NCBI GenBank assembly: GCA_902373545.1
Contig: CABKMZ010000020.1
Coordinates: forward strand, 1 to 29,531
Source of the DNA: an uncultured Actinomyces sp.
GTDB taxonomy: Bacteria; Actinomycetota; Actinomycetes; Actinomycetales; Actinomycetaceae
Length of the DNA stretch: 29,531 nucleotides
Direction: 5' to 3'
Below, piece after piece: positions 1 to 7,718 of the stretch (position 1 is the stretch's first letter; every line of letters begins with the position of its first letter). The notes under the pieces are model-generated. The model had not been told where the DNA came from. It saw only the letters and a program-made list of their open reading frames with translations, and searched no databases. Position numbers and translations under genes: made by a program.

Positions 1-1394
1 GCCTGTCCTACCTGTCTCTCGACCGCGCGTCCTCGACGCTGTCCAACGGTGAGCGCCAGCGCATGCAGCTCGCCCGCGCGGTGCGCAACCGGACGACCGG
101 GGTCCTCTACGTCCTCGACGAGCCGACAATCGGCCTGCACCCCTCCAACGTCGACGGCGTCCTGGCGATCATCCGGGAACTCCTCGCCGACGGGAATTCC
201 GCTGTCGTCGTCGACCACGACACACGTGTCCTCGCAGCCGCGGATCACCTGATCGAGATCGGACCCGGAGCGGGAGCGGACGGCGGTCGCGTCATCTTCC
301 AGGGCCCCATCAACGAGGCCTCCCACGCCCCCGCGTCCCGCATCGGCCCGTACATGGCGGGCTCGCGTCGGGTTGAGCGTGCAGCGGGGGATTCGGATCG
401 GGGCGCGGATATCGACGGGCGCGGTGCGCTTCACCTGGAGACTAACCAGATCCACACGGTCGCGCCCCTGAGCGTGGACATTCCGCTGGGTTCGTTGACG
501 GCCGTCACGGGCGTCAGTGGCTCGGGTAAGACGACGCTCGTGCTGGAGTCGCTGGTTCCCGCGCTGCGTGCGCGCCTTGCTGGTGAGCCTTTGCCCGTGC
601 ACGTGCGCGACGTGGACGCCGCTGGCATTTCTCGCGTGAACCTGATCGACGCGACGCCCATCGGAGTGAACGTGCGCTCGACCGTGGCCACGTATTCCGG
701 GGTGTTGGACGAGCTGCGCCGCGCGTTTGCTCGCACCGAGGAGGCGACAGCCGCCGGCCTGAAGGCGGGCGCCTTCTCGTACAACACGGGTTCGTTGCGC
801 TGTCCCACATGCGACGGGACCGGGCAGATCACCCTGGACGTGCAGTTCCTGCCGGACGTGGACATCGAGTGCACAGATTGTCGAGGGAGCCGCTACGGCG
901 CGCAGGCTGCGTCGATTCTCCGCGATGGGTTGAGCCTGCCCGACATCATGGCAATGAGCGTCGACGAGGCCCGGGTTGCCGTGCGCGGACTCAAGAAAGC
1001 AGGCGCTCTCCTCGAGACCCTGGCCGGCCTTGGTTTGGGCTACCTGACGCTCGGCGAGGCGACGCCCGCTCTGTCAGGCGGCGAGGCGCAGAGGCTCAAA
1101 CTGGCCTCGGAAATGGGACGCCGCCAAGACGGCACGCTCTTCGTTTTCGACGAGCCGACCATCGGCTTGCACCCCGATGACGTGCAGGTCCTCATCGACG
1201 TATTGCAGCGCCTCATTGACCGCGGTGCGACCGTCCTCGTCATCGAGCACGACCTGGACCTGATCCGTTGCGCTGACTGGGTCATCGACATGGGCCCGGG
1301 CGGAGGCATCGAGGGCGGGCGTATCGTCGCTGAGGGCACGCCCGGGGACATCGCGGCGTCCGAGGCCTCAGTGACGGGCCGCTATCTGCGCTGA
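1..1394 (+). CDS. UvrA-like excinuclease/ABC ATPase, 3' part
   Basis: The reading frame is open from position 3, so the gene begins left of the window; the visible part is about 463 codons. It contains the end of a first UvrA ATPase half (signature LSNGERQRMQ, Walker B VLYVLDEPTIGLH) and a complete second half. The second half has Walker A GVSGSGKTT, a zinc module with Cys codons at 801, 810, 870 and 879 (CPTC and CTDC), signature LSGGEAQRLKLASE, Walker B TLFVFDEPTIGLH and a final HDLDLIRCADWVIDMGPGGG block. UvrA proteins recognise damaged DNA in nucleotide excision repair. The first-half signature is LSNGE rather than the canonical LSGGE, and the Q/R pattern there is unusual. This suggests a UvrA paralogue (the drug-resistance-associated or class II type) rather than the housekeeping UvrA. 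The N-terminal part, including any UvrB-binding domain, is not visible, so the choice between these is inference. Family assignment is certain; the subclass is not. Confidence 0.9.
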   Translation, partial: LSYLSLDRASSTLSNGERQRMQLARAVRNRTTGVLYVLDEPTIGLHPSNVDGVLAIIRELLADGNSAVVVDHDTRVLAAADHLIEIGPGAGADGGRVIFQGPINEASHAPASRIGPYMAGSRRVERAAGDSDRGADIDGRGALHLETNQIHTVAPLSVDIPLGSLTAVTGVSGSGKTTLVLESLVPALRARLAGEPLPVHVRDVDAAGISRVNLIDATPIGVNVRSTVATYSGVLDELRRAFARTEEATAAGLKAGAFSYNTGSLRCPTCDGTGQITLDVQFLPDVDIECTDCRGSRYGAQAASILRDGLSLPDIMAMSVDEARVAVRGLKKAGALLETLAGLGLGYLTLGEATPALSGGEAQRLKLASEMGRRQDGTLFVFDEPTIGLHPDDVQVLIDVLQRLIDRGATVLVIEHDLDLIRCADWVIDMGPGGGIEGGRIVAEGTPGDIAASEASVTGRYLR

Positions 1395-1483
1395 CGGGGT
1401 CATCATTACCGGCTCGGCGCGCCCGGGCTGGTTGTGGCGGTGAGTGGTTCGGTGTGCCAGTTCCGCGTTTGTTCTTGTGTGTT

Positions 1484-1559
1484 GGGGCACTGCACCCGAT
1501 CCGTAGGCAATGCACCTCTTCTGTTCGGGTGCAGCGCCCCATATCGGGTGCAGCGCCCC
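1484..1559. repeat. Inverted array: two direct plus two inverted TGCACC-core repeats, about 19-20 bp apart
   Basis: In the 312-bp gap between the uvrA-like gene and lutC, the core TGCACC occurs at 1491-1496 and 1511-1516. Its reverse complement, within CGGGTGCAGCGCCCC, occurs at 1526-1540 and 1545-1559. The outer pair (1484-1500 and 1543-1559) is complementary over 17 bases with one mismatch, so the block could form a cruciform or a transcript hairpin. Two copies of GACCCAGCTG follow (around 1564 and 1607). There is no coding signal here. The function is unknown. Confidence 0.6.
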
Positions 1560-1658
1560 TGTAAGACCCAGCTGTGCATTGAGGAGCTGCGGGTGCGACC
1601 CATAGGACCCAGCTGCCAGGCTCCGGGCCGGAAGAGCTCACGAACAAGGCAAAATGTA

Positions 1659-1688
1659 GTGCCCGGCTGCCGTGAGGCAGCCGGGCAC
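1659..1688 (-). terminator. Intrinsic terminator of the lut operon
   Basis: A perfect 13-bp stem (1659-1671 with 1676-1688) closes a 4-nt GTGA loop. Read on the minus strand, the hairpin lies 19 nt beyond the lutC stop codon and is followed by TACATTTT, a short T-rich tail. This fits a Rho-independent terminator. Confidence 0.85.
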
Positions 1689-1706
1689 ACTTACGTCGTG
1701 ATCAGA

Positions 1707-2378
1707 TCACTTGACGATGACGACTCGCAGGAAGCGGGGGCCGTGCACGCCGTTGACGCGGACCAGCTCGATGTCGGAGGTCGCCGAACCGCCGGCGATC
1801 CAGGTCATCGGACGGGTCGGGTTCTTTCCGAGGATGTCCACCGCCTGGGGGACCGTGGGCACGATGTCGGAGGCCTTGAGGACGACGACGTGGGTGTCGG
1901 GCACGAGCGAGATCGCGCGGCGACCCTGGTCGGGCTCACCGTCGAGGACGATGGTGCCCGAGATGGAGATCGCGACGCGGCAGCGCGTGACGACCGCGTC
2001 GATCTCGTCCAGCTCCAGCGTCGGGATGGCCTGCTCGCGGCTGTCCTCGCGGACCGTGCGGCCGTCGCGGGCGGCGGCCTTCTTGAAGGCGTCGTCCAGG
2101 CCGGTGGGGACCACGACGGAAGAGGCCTTCTGGTCGGCCAGGAACGTCGAGATCGCGTCGGCGACCTCGGACTCCTTGGAGACCACGACGACCTTCGCCG
2201 AGTAGTCCTCGAGCTTCTCGATCATTTCCTCGATGACGGCCTGCGAACCGGGTGCGTGCTCGGTGGAACGAATGTAGTCGCGGGGGATCGGGCGCACGGG
2301 ACGGCCCTGCTGGGAACGGGAGATGGCGTCGCGTGCGCGCGCCAGAATCGCGGTCTTCGCGTCCATGGTGGTGGTCAT
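1707..2378 (-). CDS. lutC: Lactate utilization protein LutC (LUD domain)
   Basis: This 223-residue protein is the LutC/YkgG subunit of the LutABC system that oxidises L-lactate to pyruvate in the cytoplasm. LUD-family hallmarks are visible in the C-terminal half: SGTIVLDGEPDQGRR, LVPDTHVVV and GGSATSDIELVRVNGVHGPR. The ATG lies one base after the lutB stop, and a strong AAGGAGG Shine-Dalgarno (2385-2391) lies inside the lutB end with 6-nt spacing, so translation is coupled. It is the last gene of lutABC and is followed by a terminator. The length is normal for the family. Confidence 0.93.
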   Translation of the reverse strand: MTTTMDAKTAILARARDAISRSQQGRPVRPIPRDYIRSTEHAPGSQAVIEEMIEKLEDYSAKVVVVSKESEVADAISTFLADQKASSVVVPTGLDDAFKKAAARDGRTVREDSREQAIPTLELDEIDAVVTRCRVAISISGTIVLDGEPDQGRRAISLVPDTHVVVLKASDIVPTVPQAVDILGKNPTRPMTWIAGGSATSDIELVRVNGVHGPRFLRVVIVK

Positions 2379-2379
2379 G

Positions 2380-3984
2380 TCACGCCTCCTTCTGGGTCGT
2401 GCTGGTGGTCATGCCGTGTTCGGAAGCGAGCGGGAGTCCCGTTGCTGGGCGGTCCGTGCGCGGCGCGTTGGCGTCGGAGCCCTTGTGGGTGCGCTTCCAC
2501 CACTCGCGGAAGGTTTCCTTCGGGGCGACCGGCAGGTCGCGGGCGCGCGTCCACAGCGAGGCCGGGAACGGCAGTGCGCCGATGGAGCCCTTCTTGGCGA
2601 ACAGGCGGGTGGCCTTCGCGCCCTTTCCGGCGGCCTTCCACAGCGTCGCGTTCGTCATCATCGGGGTGGTCGCGCCCATGGCGAGGTCCCACACGTCGGG
2701 CACGAGGTTGCGCTTGACGTCAACCGTGCGGGCGCGCATGTGGATGAGGATCGTCGGGATGTCGATCTTGACGGGGCAGACCTCGCCGCACGCGCCACAC
2801 AGGGAGGACGCGAAGGGCAGGGTGTGCACCGGGTCGTCTTCGGCGAGGCCCTGGGTGAGCTGCGGGGTGAGGATCGCGCCGATGGGGCCCGGGTAGACGG
2901 AGCCGTAGGCGTGACCGGAGGTGTGCTGGTAGACCGGGCAGATGTTCATGCACGAGCCGCAGCGGATGCAGGCGAGGGCTTGGCGGCCGATCGGGTCACA
3001 CAGGACCTTGGTGCGGCCGTTGTCCATGAGGATGAGGTGGAATTCCTGGGGGCCGTCGCCGGGGGTGACGCCCGTCCACATGGAGGTGTAGGGGTTCATG
3101 CGCTCGCCGGTGGCGGAGCGGGGCAGGAGCTGGGAGAAGATCTCCACGTCCTGGAAGCGAGGAACCAGCTTCTCGATGCCCATCAGGGTGATGAGCGTGT
3201 CCGGCAGGGTCAGGCACATGCGGCCGTTGCCCTCGGACTCGAAGATGGAGACTGTGCCGGTTTCCGCGATGCCCATGTTGGTGCCGGAGACGGCGACCTT
3301 GGCGTGCAGGAACTTCTTACGCAGGTGGGCGCGGGCCGCGGCCGTCAGCTCGGTCGGGTCGTCGGAAAGGTTGCGGGGCGCGTCCTCCATGCGATCCAGG
3401 AAGATGCCGCGGACCTCGGAGCGGTTGCGGTGGATCGCGGGGACCACGATGTGGCTGGGCATGTCGTCGGCCAGCTGGACGATCATCTCGGCGAGGTCGG
3501 TCTCGCGAGCGCTGATGCCCTCTTCCTTCAGGAACTCGTTGAGGTTGGTTTCCTGGGTGGCCATGGACTTGACCTTGACGATCTCGTCGACGCCCTTGGA
3601 CTTGATGATGTCCGCGACGATGCGGTTGGCCTCGTGCTTGTCGCGTGCCCAGTGGACGATGCCGCCGCGGGCGGTCACGTTGCGCTCGAATTCCTCAAGC
3701 AGCTCGGGCATGCGCGAGGCGACCTCGAACTTGACGGCCTCGGCAGCGCTGCGCAGGTCCTCCCAGTCGGGCATTTCCGCGACGCGCTGTCCGCGCTTGG
3801 TGCGGATCGTGCGGGTGGCGTGGCCCAGGTTGCGGCGCATCTGGGTGTTCGCCAGGGTCTTGTGAGCGCCCTGCGGGAACGTGGGACCCCAGCGGAGGGT
3901 GTCCTCGGGGATGGTGACGGTGGTGCGCCAGCCGCCGGTGTGCGACTCGGGGGCGGAGGGCATTCCGATGAACGTTGCGGTCAT
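2380..3984 (-). CDS. lutB: Lactate utilization iron-sulfur protein LutB
   Basis: This 534-residue protein is the iron-sulfur subunit of the L-lactate oxidation complex. It has an N-terminal LUD-type domain (about 60-310, with AVSGTNMGIAETGTV) followed by a ferredoxin-like part carrying two [4Fe-4S] motifs. The first is CIRCGSCMNICP at 339-350; the second is CGACGEVCP at 396-404. The C-terminal tail (about 430-534) matches the usual LutB C-terminal domain in length. The start ATG is one base after the lutA stop, with an AGGTGA ribosome site at 3991-3996. Its place in lutA-lutB-lutC order makes the assignment firm. Confidence 0.95.
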   Translation of the reverse strand: MTATFIGMPSAPESHTGGWRTTVTIPEDTLRWGPTFPQGAHKTLANTQMRRNLGHATRTIRTKRGQRVAEMPDWEDLRSAAEAVKFEVASRMPELLEEFERNVTARGGIVHWARDKHEANRIVADIIKSKGVDEIVKVKSMATQETNLNEFLKEEGISARETDLAEMIVQLADDMPSHIVVPAIHRNRSEVRGIFLDRMEDAPRNLSDDPTELTAAARAHLRKKFLHAKVAVSGTNMGIAETGTVSIFESEGNGRMCLTLPDTLITLMGIEKLVPRFQDVEIFSQLLPRSATGERMNPYTSMWTGVTPGDGPQEFHLILMDNGRTKVLCDPIGRQALACIRCGSCMNICPVYQHTSGHAYGSVYPGPIGAILTPQLTQGLAEDDPVHTLPFASSLCGACGEVCPVKIDIPTILIHMRARTVDVKRNLVPDVWDLAMGATTPMMTNATLWKAAGKGAKATRLFAKKGSIGALPFPASLWTRARDLPVAPKETFREWWKRTHKGSDANAPRTDRPATGLPLASEHGMTTSTTQKEA

Positions 3985-3985
3985 G

Positions 3986-4783
3986 TCAGATCACCTGTGC
4001 GCTTTCGGGTGCGAAGGAGATGTTGCCCTCGAAGGGCTGGTCCTTGGTGGATGCCAGGATTTCGGCGAGGTGCATCGGGCGGATGCCCGAGTTGAGGCGG
4101 GAGAGGCCGCCGCCGACGTGCATGAGGCAGGAGTAGTCGCCCATGACGAGGACCTCGGCGCGCGTGGACATCACGTTGGTGACCTTGTCCGCGAGCATGG
4201 AGGTGGAGGTCTCAGAGTTCTTCATGGCGAAGGTGCCACCGAAACCGCAGCAGACCTCGGCGTCGGGCAGGTCGACGAGGGTCAGGCCTTCAACGTTGCG
4301 CAGGAGGCGGTAGGGGCGGTCGCCGACCTTGGCGATACGCAGCGAGTGGCACGTCGGGTGGTAGGTGACGGTGTGGGGGAAGTAGGCGCCCACATCCTCC
4401 AGGCCGAGAACGTCGGTGATGAGCTCGGTCAGGTCGTAGGTGTGCTGGGCGATGAGCTGGGACTTCTTGGCCAGCTCGTGGTCGCCCACGTGCTCGGCGA
4501 CGACCTTCTGCTCGTGGCGCGCTGCACCGGTGCAGGAGCCGGAGGGGACGACGATGGCGTCCCACTGGCCGTCGAGCACGGGCTCGAAGGTCTTGACGTG
4601 GTTGCGGGTGATCTTGGCTGCGTCTTCGAAGTAGCCGGTGTTGGCGTGCATCTGTCCGCAGCACACCTGGTCTTCAGGGAAGACGACTTCGTGGCCGAGG
4701 CGCTCGAGCAGCGTGACTGTCGCCTGGGCGGCCTGGGGGAACATGACGTCTGCCAGGCAAGTGGAGAAAAGAGCGATACGCAC
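3986..4783 (-). CDS. lutA: Lactate utilization protein LutA (CCG-domain)
   Basis: This is a CCG-domain protein, the third partner of lutABC, related to the heterodisulfide reductase/glycolate oxidase GlpC-type subunit. Two Cys-Cys-Gly motifs are present: VCCGQMH near residue 41 and VCCGFGGTF near residue 178. Each is preceded by a lone conserved Cys region (SGSCTG, YHPTCHS). I chose the GTG at 4781-4783, giving 265 residues that begin VRIALFSTCLADVMFP, because an AGGAAGG ribosome site sits 7 nt upstream (4791-4797) and family members begin at this point. An in-frame ATG at 4816 would add 11 residues but has no ribosome site. It is the first gene of the lut operon. Confidence 0.93.
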   Translation of the reverse strand: MRIALFSTCLADVMFPQAAQATVTLLERLGHEVVFPEDQVCCGQMHANTGYFEDAAKITRNHVKTFEPVLDGQWDAIVVPSGSCTGAARHEQKVVAEHVGDHELAKKSQLIAQHTYDLTELITDVLGLEDVGAYFPHTVTYHPTCHSLRIAKVGDRPYRLLRNVEGLTLVDLPDAEVCCGFGGTFAMKNSETSTSMLADKVTNVMSTRAEVLVMGDYSCLMHVGGGLSRLNSGIRPMHLAEILASTKDQPFEGNISFAPESAQVI

Positions 4784-5029
4784 TGGGGATCCTTCCTCGT
4801 GGGTGCTGTCGCTCATCAGTATGGCTGGGTCCGAGGTCCCGGGAGACCAATTGTGTGGGGCCTTCGGTGGGTGTCTTTCGGGAGTGGCGTTATCTCGCGG
4901 AAAAGTCAGGACATAGGGATCGTGAAAAGTTGGCTCTGGGAGGGGTGTTTGGGACCTCTGGGACCCGACTTAGAACAAGGAGATCTTGCGTTTATCGTTT
5001 CTTTATCGTCGCGTGTCCTCACAGGGAAA
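4784..5029 (-). promoter_or_regulatory. lutA upstream region with an AATTGGTC half-site
   Basis: This is the part of the gap between lutA and the next terminator that must carry the lut promoter. On the minus strand AATTGGTC lies at 4845-4852, next to a TCCCGGGA palindrome (4838-4845). An AATTGG half-site also occurs upstream of lctP, so a shared lactate regulator is possible. I see no convincing -10/-35 pair. A direct repeat of TTTATCGT lies near 4991-5009. No gene is apparent. Confidence 0.35.
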
Positions 5030-5070
5030 CCCGGGCCTCGTTCATGGATGTTTCATGGACGAGGCCCGGG
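5030..5070 (-). terminator. Hairpin downstream of the lipoprotein gene
   Basis: A perfect 12-bp stem (5030-5041 with 5059-5070; CCCGGGCCTCGT and its complement) closes a 17-nt loop. The T tract is weak on both strands. It lies between the lipoprotein gene and the lut promoter region and shares its stem with other terminators in this window. Confidence 0.6.
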
Positions 5071-5147
5071 CTGGGTTCTTGGGGGCGTGGCGCGGCCTTC
5101 CGGGATGCGGCGGGGTAACGCCAGCGAAGCAATGGGGCGTGGCGCGG

Positions 5148-5702
5148 TCAGCCGGTGGTGCCCTCACCGGTGACGATAATGAGGTTGCAGTCCGCGGAGG
5201 CCGCAAAGTCGGTGACCGTGAACGACCCCCAGTCCGAGTAGATACCGTTCGCTTTCGTCTGGAGGACGGTGTTTGCGTGGTCGGCGGGGATTGTGACGAA
5301 GTGGCAGTCCTGGGGGACGTACTGGTAGAGGCCTGGGTAGATGCCGGGCAGCAGGGTGTTGTTACCGGTGGCGCCCTCGCTGAGCTTCTGGATTGACTCG
5401 GGAGCAACGGTGGCGACGCCGGTCACCCAGAAGTGGTGGTCGGGGGAGGGCAGTCCGCGTCCCTCAGGGAAGTTGGCCGCCGCGACGTGTCCCTCTGTTG
5501 CGCCGATGGTGGGCATGCGCTCGTTGAAGGAGTCGGTACGCTCCTGAACCTTGATTTCTCCGTCGGTCTTGTAGGTGAATTCGGCGAAGCGCGGGTCCTC
5601 GGGGAGGCGCCCGCGGGACGAGGTAGAACCGAAGGGGTTGCACGCGGCGGTGAGTGCTACGACGGCGCCCAGTGTGACGATCAAGCGGAGGGGAGTCTTC
5701 AC
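5148..5702 (-). CDS. Putative lipoprotein of unknown function
   Basis: The GTG at 5700-5702 is favoured over an ATG at 5756 because an AGGAAGG site (5712-5718) lies 9 nt upstream and the protein then starts with a normal signal peptide. It has a short charged start, a hydrophobic run and TAAC with Cys21 as the likely lipidated residue. This predicts a 184-residue membrane-anchored exported protein. The mature part is polar, with two cysteines (in QDCHF and ADCNL) and aromatic-rich stretches, and no domain I recognise. It lies between lctP and lutA on the same strand, with a terminator-like hairpin on each side, so it is probably its own unit. Any role in lactate use rests on position alone. 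Confidence 0.75.
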   Translation of the reverse strand: MKTPLRLIVTLGAVVALTAACNPFGSTSSRGRLPEDPRFAEFTYKTDGEIKVQERTDSFNERMPTIGATEGHVAAANFPEGRGLPSPDHHFWVTGVATVAPESIQKLSEGATGNNTLLPGIYPGLYQYVPQDCHFVTIPADHANTVLQTKANGIYSDWGSFTVTDFAASADCNLIIVTGEGTTG

Positions 5703-5799
5703 AGAAGCTGGCCTTCCTGGTCGGCGGGGAAACAGCGGGCGTCGCTGCGGGCTCATTGCTTCGAGACTACAAGGATGGGGGAGACGAAAGCAAATAGGA

Positions 5800-5834
5800 C
5801 GGGGCCCCGAGAACGCAAGTCTCTCGGGGCCCCG
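5800..5834 (-). terminator. Intrinsic terminator of lctP
   Basis: A perfect 13-bp stem (5800-5812 with 5822-5834, CGGGGCCCCGAGA) closes a 9-nt loop. On the minus strand it lies 18 nt after the lctP stop and is followed by CCTATTTGCTTT, a T-rich tail. Confidence 0.85.
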
Positions 5835-5852
5835 CCTGTGCGATGAAGCTGC

Positions 5853-7514
5853 TCAGTGCGGCATGTAGGCGCCCAGCCAGCCCTGGGAGGCGACGAACAC
5901 CAGGATGCACAGGACCAGAAGCAGTCCGATCGAGTAGGGGGCGGCCTTCTTAAGGATCTCCGCGTCCGATCCCTCCGAATCCACGGAGGTCGCGGCGATC
6001 GCCAGGTTCTGCGGGGACACGATCTTGCCGATGCCGCCGCCGATGGTGTTGGCGGCCAGCAGGATGTTCGGATCGAGGCCGGCGCCCGCGGCGGCGGTGG
6101 ACTGCAGGTTCGCGAAGAGCGCGCCCGCCGAGGTCGCGGAGCCGGCGACGGCCGTTCCGATCCAGCCCAGGATGGGGGAGAGGAAGGCGAAGGCAGCGCC
6201 CGTGGTGGCCAGGGCGGCGCCGATGGAGGTGGTCTGGCCGGAGAAGTTCATGACGAAGGCGAGAGCCATGACGGAGGCAATCGTCAGGATCGCCATGCGC
6301 AGCGAGTAGATGGTGCGCGGCAGGACCGTGAACATCTCACCGACCGAGGTCTGGAAGCGCCCGTTCGAGGAGTTCGTGCCGTACACGATGGCGACGATGA
6401 TACCGGTGACAAAGATCCAGGTGCCGGGGTTGGACAGGATCTGCAGCGAGTAGATCGCAGCGGTCGAGGGCGTTCCGTCGCCGGTCAGCAGGTTGCCGTA
6501 GATGCCGGGCCACGGGATCTTCACGTCCGTGGACGAGAAGAAAGCTGCGACGGGCTTGGCCAGCTTCGTGATCGCGATGATGATGACGACGAGGACGTAG
6601 GGCAGCAGGGCCAGGCCGATACGCGAGCCGGTGGGCTTGTCGGCCTCGTCGGCCTCGGTTGCGCACTCCGCGGGGGTGGTCGGACCCCAGAAGAGAAGGA
6701 AGACGTAGCAGGCGGCGAAGCCGAGCAGGGAGGCGACGACGGCGGTCAGCTCGTAGGAAACCGAGGGGGTGAAGAAGTGGCCCGCACCGGCAGCAAGGCC
6801 GGCGACGAGGGCGAGGGGCCAGAGCTGTCGCACGCCGCGGGAGCCGTCGAGGATGAAGAGCATCAGCACCGGGATGAACAGACAGAAGATCCACGTCAGG
6901 TGGCCCATGTCGCCGGCGACGACGACGGGGTCTGCGCCACCGAGCTTACCAGCGGTCGTGGTGGGGATGGCCATGGCACCGAAGCCAACGTTGATGGCGT
7001 TGCCGACGACGGTGACGACGGCGGCCTTGATCTTGGGCACGCCGAGGGTCACGAGCATCGCACAGGTGATGGCCACGGGAGCGCCGAAGCCGGCCAGGCC
7101 CTCGAGCAGGCCACAGAAACACCAGGCGACGATGAGGGCCTGGGCGCGCTGGTCGCCGCGGCCGATCGTATTAAACACGGCCTTGAGGTCCGCGCTGCGC
7201 CCCGACTTTTCGGTGAGGTTGTAGAGCCACACGGCCGCGATGATGATGTAGATGATCGGCATGAAGCCCATCGCCGCGCCCTGCGTGCCGGCCAGGAGCG
7301 CCATGCCGACGGGCATCTTGAAGGCAAGGACCGCGATGACGAGCGAGGTGACGAGGGAGATGATCGCGCACCAGTGGGTGGCGACCTTGAAGACGCCCAT
7401 GAGGACGAAGAAGAGGATGAGGGGGAGGAGGCCAACGATGGCCGTCAGGAAAACGTTGCCCGCGACGGACGTCGTCGACGGGGTAAAAGATTGGGCTAAC
7501 AACAGGGGGGTCAT
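5853..7514 (-). CDS. lctP: L-lactate permease, LctP family
   Basis: This 553-residue, very hydrophobic protein has about twelve or more predicted membrane spans and matches the LctP/GlcA lactate-glycolate transporter family, which imports lactate with protons. Family hallmarks include GLLEGLAGFGAPVAI near residue 140 and NTIGGGIGKIVSPQNLAIA near 505. The ATG at 7512-7514 is chosen because GGAG (7520-7523) precedes it by 5 nt; upstream non-ATG starts would run into the promoter palindrome. Together with lutABC it forms an uptake-and-oxidation route for lactate, though a lipoprotein gene and two hairpins separate the units. Confidence 0.93.
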   Translation of the reverse strand: MTPLLLAQSFTPSTTSVAGNVFLTAIVGLLPLILFFVLMGVFKVATHWCAIISLVTSLVIAVLAFKMPVGMALLAGTQGAAMGFMPIIYIIIAAVWLYNLTEKSGRSADLKAVFNTIGRGDQRAQALIVAWCFCGLLEGLAGFGAPVAITCAMLVTLGVPKIKAAVVTVVGNAINVGFGAMAIPTTTAGKLGGADPVVVAGDMGHLTWIFCLFIPVLMLFILDGSRGVRQLWPLALVAGLAAGAGHFFTPSVSYELTAVVASLLGFAACYVFLLFWGPTTPAECATEADEADKPTGSRIGLALLPYVLVVIIIAITKLAKPVAAFFSSTDVKIPWPGIYGNLLTGDGTPSTAAIYSLQILSNPGTWIFVTGIIVAIVYGTNSSNGRFQTSVGEMFTVLPRTIYSLRMAILTIASVMALAFVMNFSGQTTSIGAALATTGAAFAFLSPILGWIGTAVAGSATSAGALFANLQSTAAAGAGLDPNILLAANTIGGGIGKIVSPQNLAIAATSVDSEGSDAEILKKAAPYSIGLLLVLCILVFVASQGWLGAYMPH

Positions 7515-7542
7515 GACTGCTCCGCGCGTCGTTGTGTGGGAC

Positions 7543-7558
7543 ATTGGACCCAATTATC
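7543..7558 (-). promoter_or_regulatory. lctP -10 element with overlapping ATTGG/CCAAT palindrome
   Basis: On the minus strand GATAAT (7553-7558) resembles a -10 hexamer. Just downstream, spanning the likely transcription start, lies ATTGG-2 nt-CCAAT (7543-7554). FadR-type GntR repressors such as LldR bind TGG/CCA-type palindromes at lactate promoters. The repressor itself is not in this window. No good -35 is seen. Confidence 0.45.
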
Positions 7559-7705
7559 ATGACATATGAACGGCGTGAGCGAGGCACTTTGCGCGGAGAA
7601 AAGACGTTCATCCCCCTCGCCGCGCGGCGAAGACCCGCGGAGGCGACCGCGCCGCATCTCACGTCCAGTATGCGCAGCCCGTCCTCGCTGGGCCAGGAGC
7701 GTCGA

Positions 7706-7711
7706 TAGACT
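7706..7711 (+). promoter_or_regulatory. -10 hexamer of leuA, leaderless type
   Basis: TAGACT ends 7 nt before the GTG at 7719, the spacing typical of actinobacterial leaderless mRNAs. There is no Shine-Dalgarno in front of that GTG. The -35 is weak. Confidence 0.5.
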
Positions 7712-7718
7712 ACGAGTT

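Noticed and set aside
2323..4095. Long plus-strand frame opposite lutB
   Set aside because: It is the antisense shadow of a GC-rich gene with clear protein motifs; the composition is low-complexity and there is no ribosome site.
5856..7499. Long plus-strand frame opposite lctP
   Set aside because: Antisense of a membrane protein gene; it yields an Asp/Gly/Arg-rich non-protein-like sequence.
7515..7718. Leucine attenuator or T-box before leuA
   Set aside because: There is no Leu-rich leader peptide, T-box sequence or terminator hairpin.
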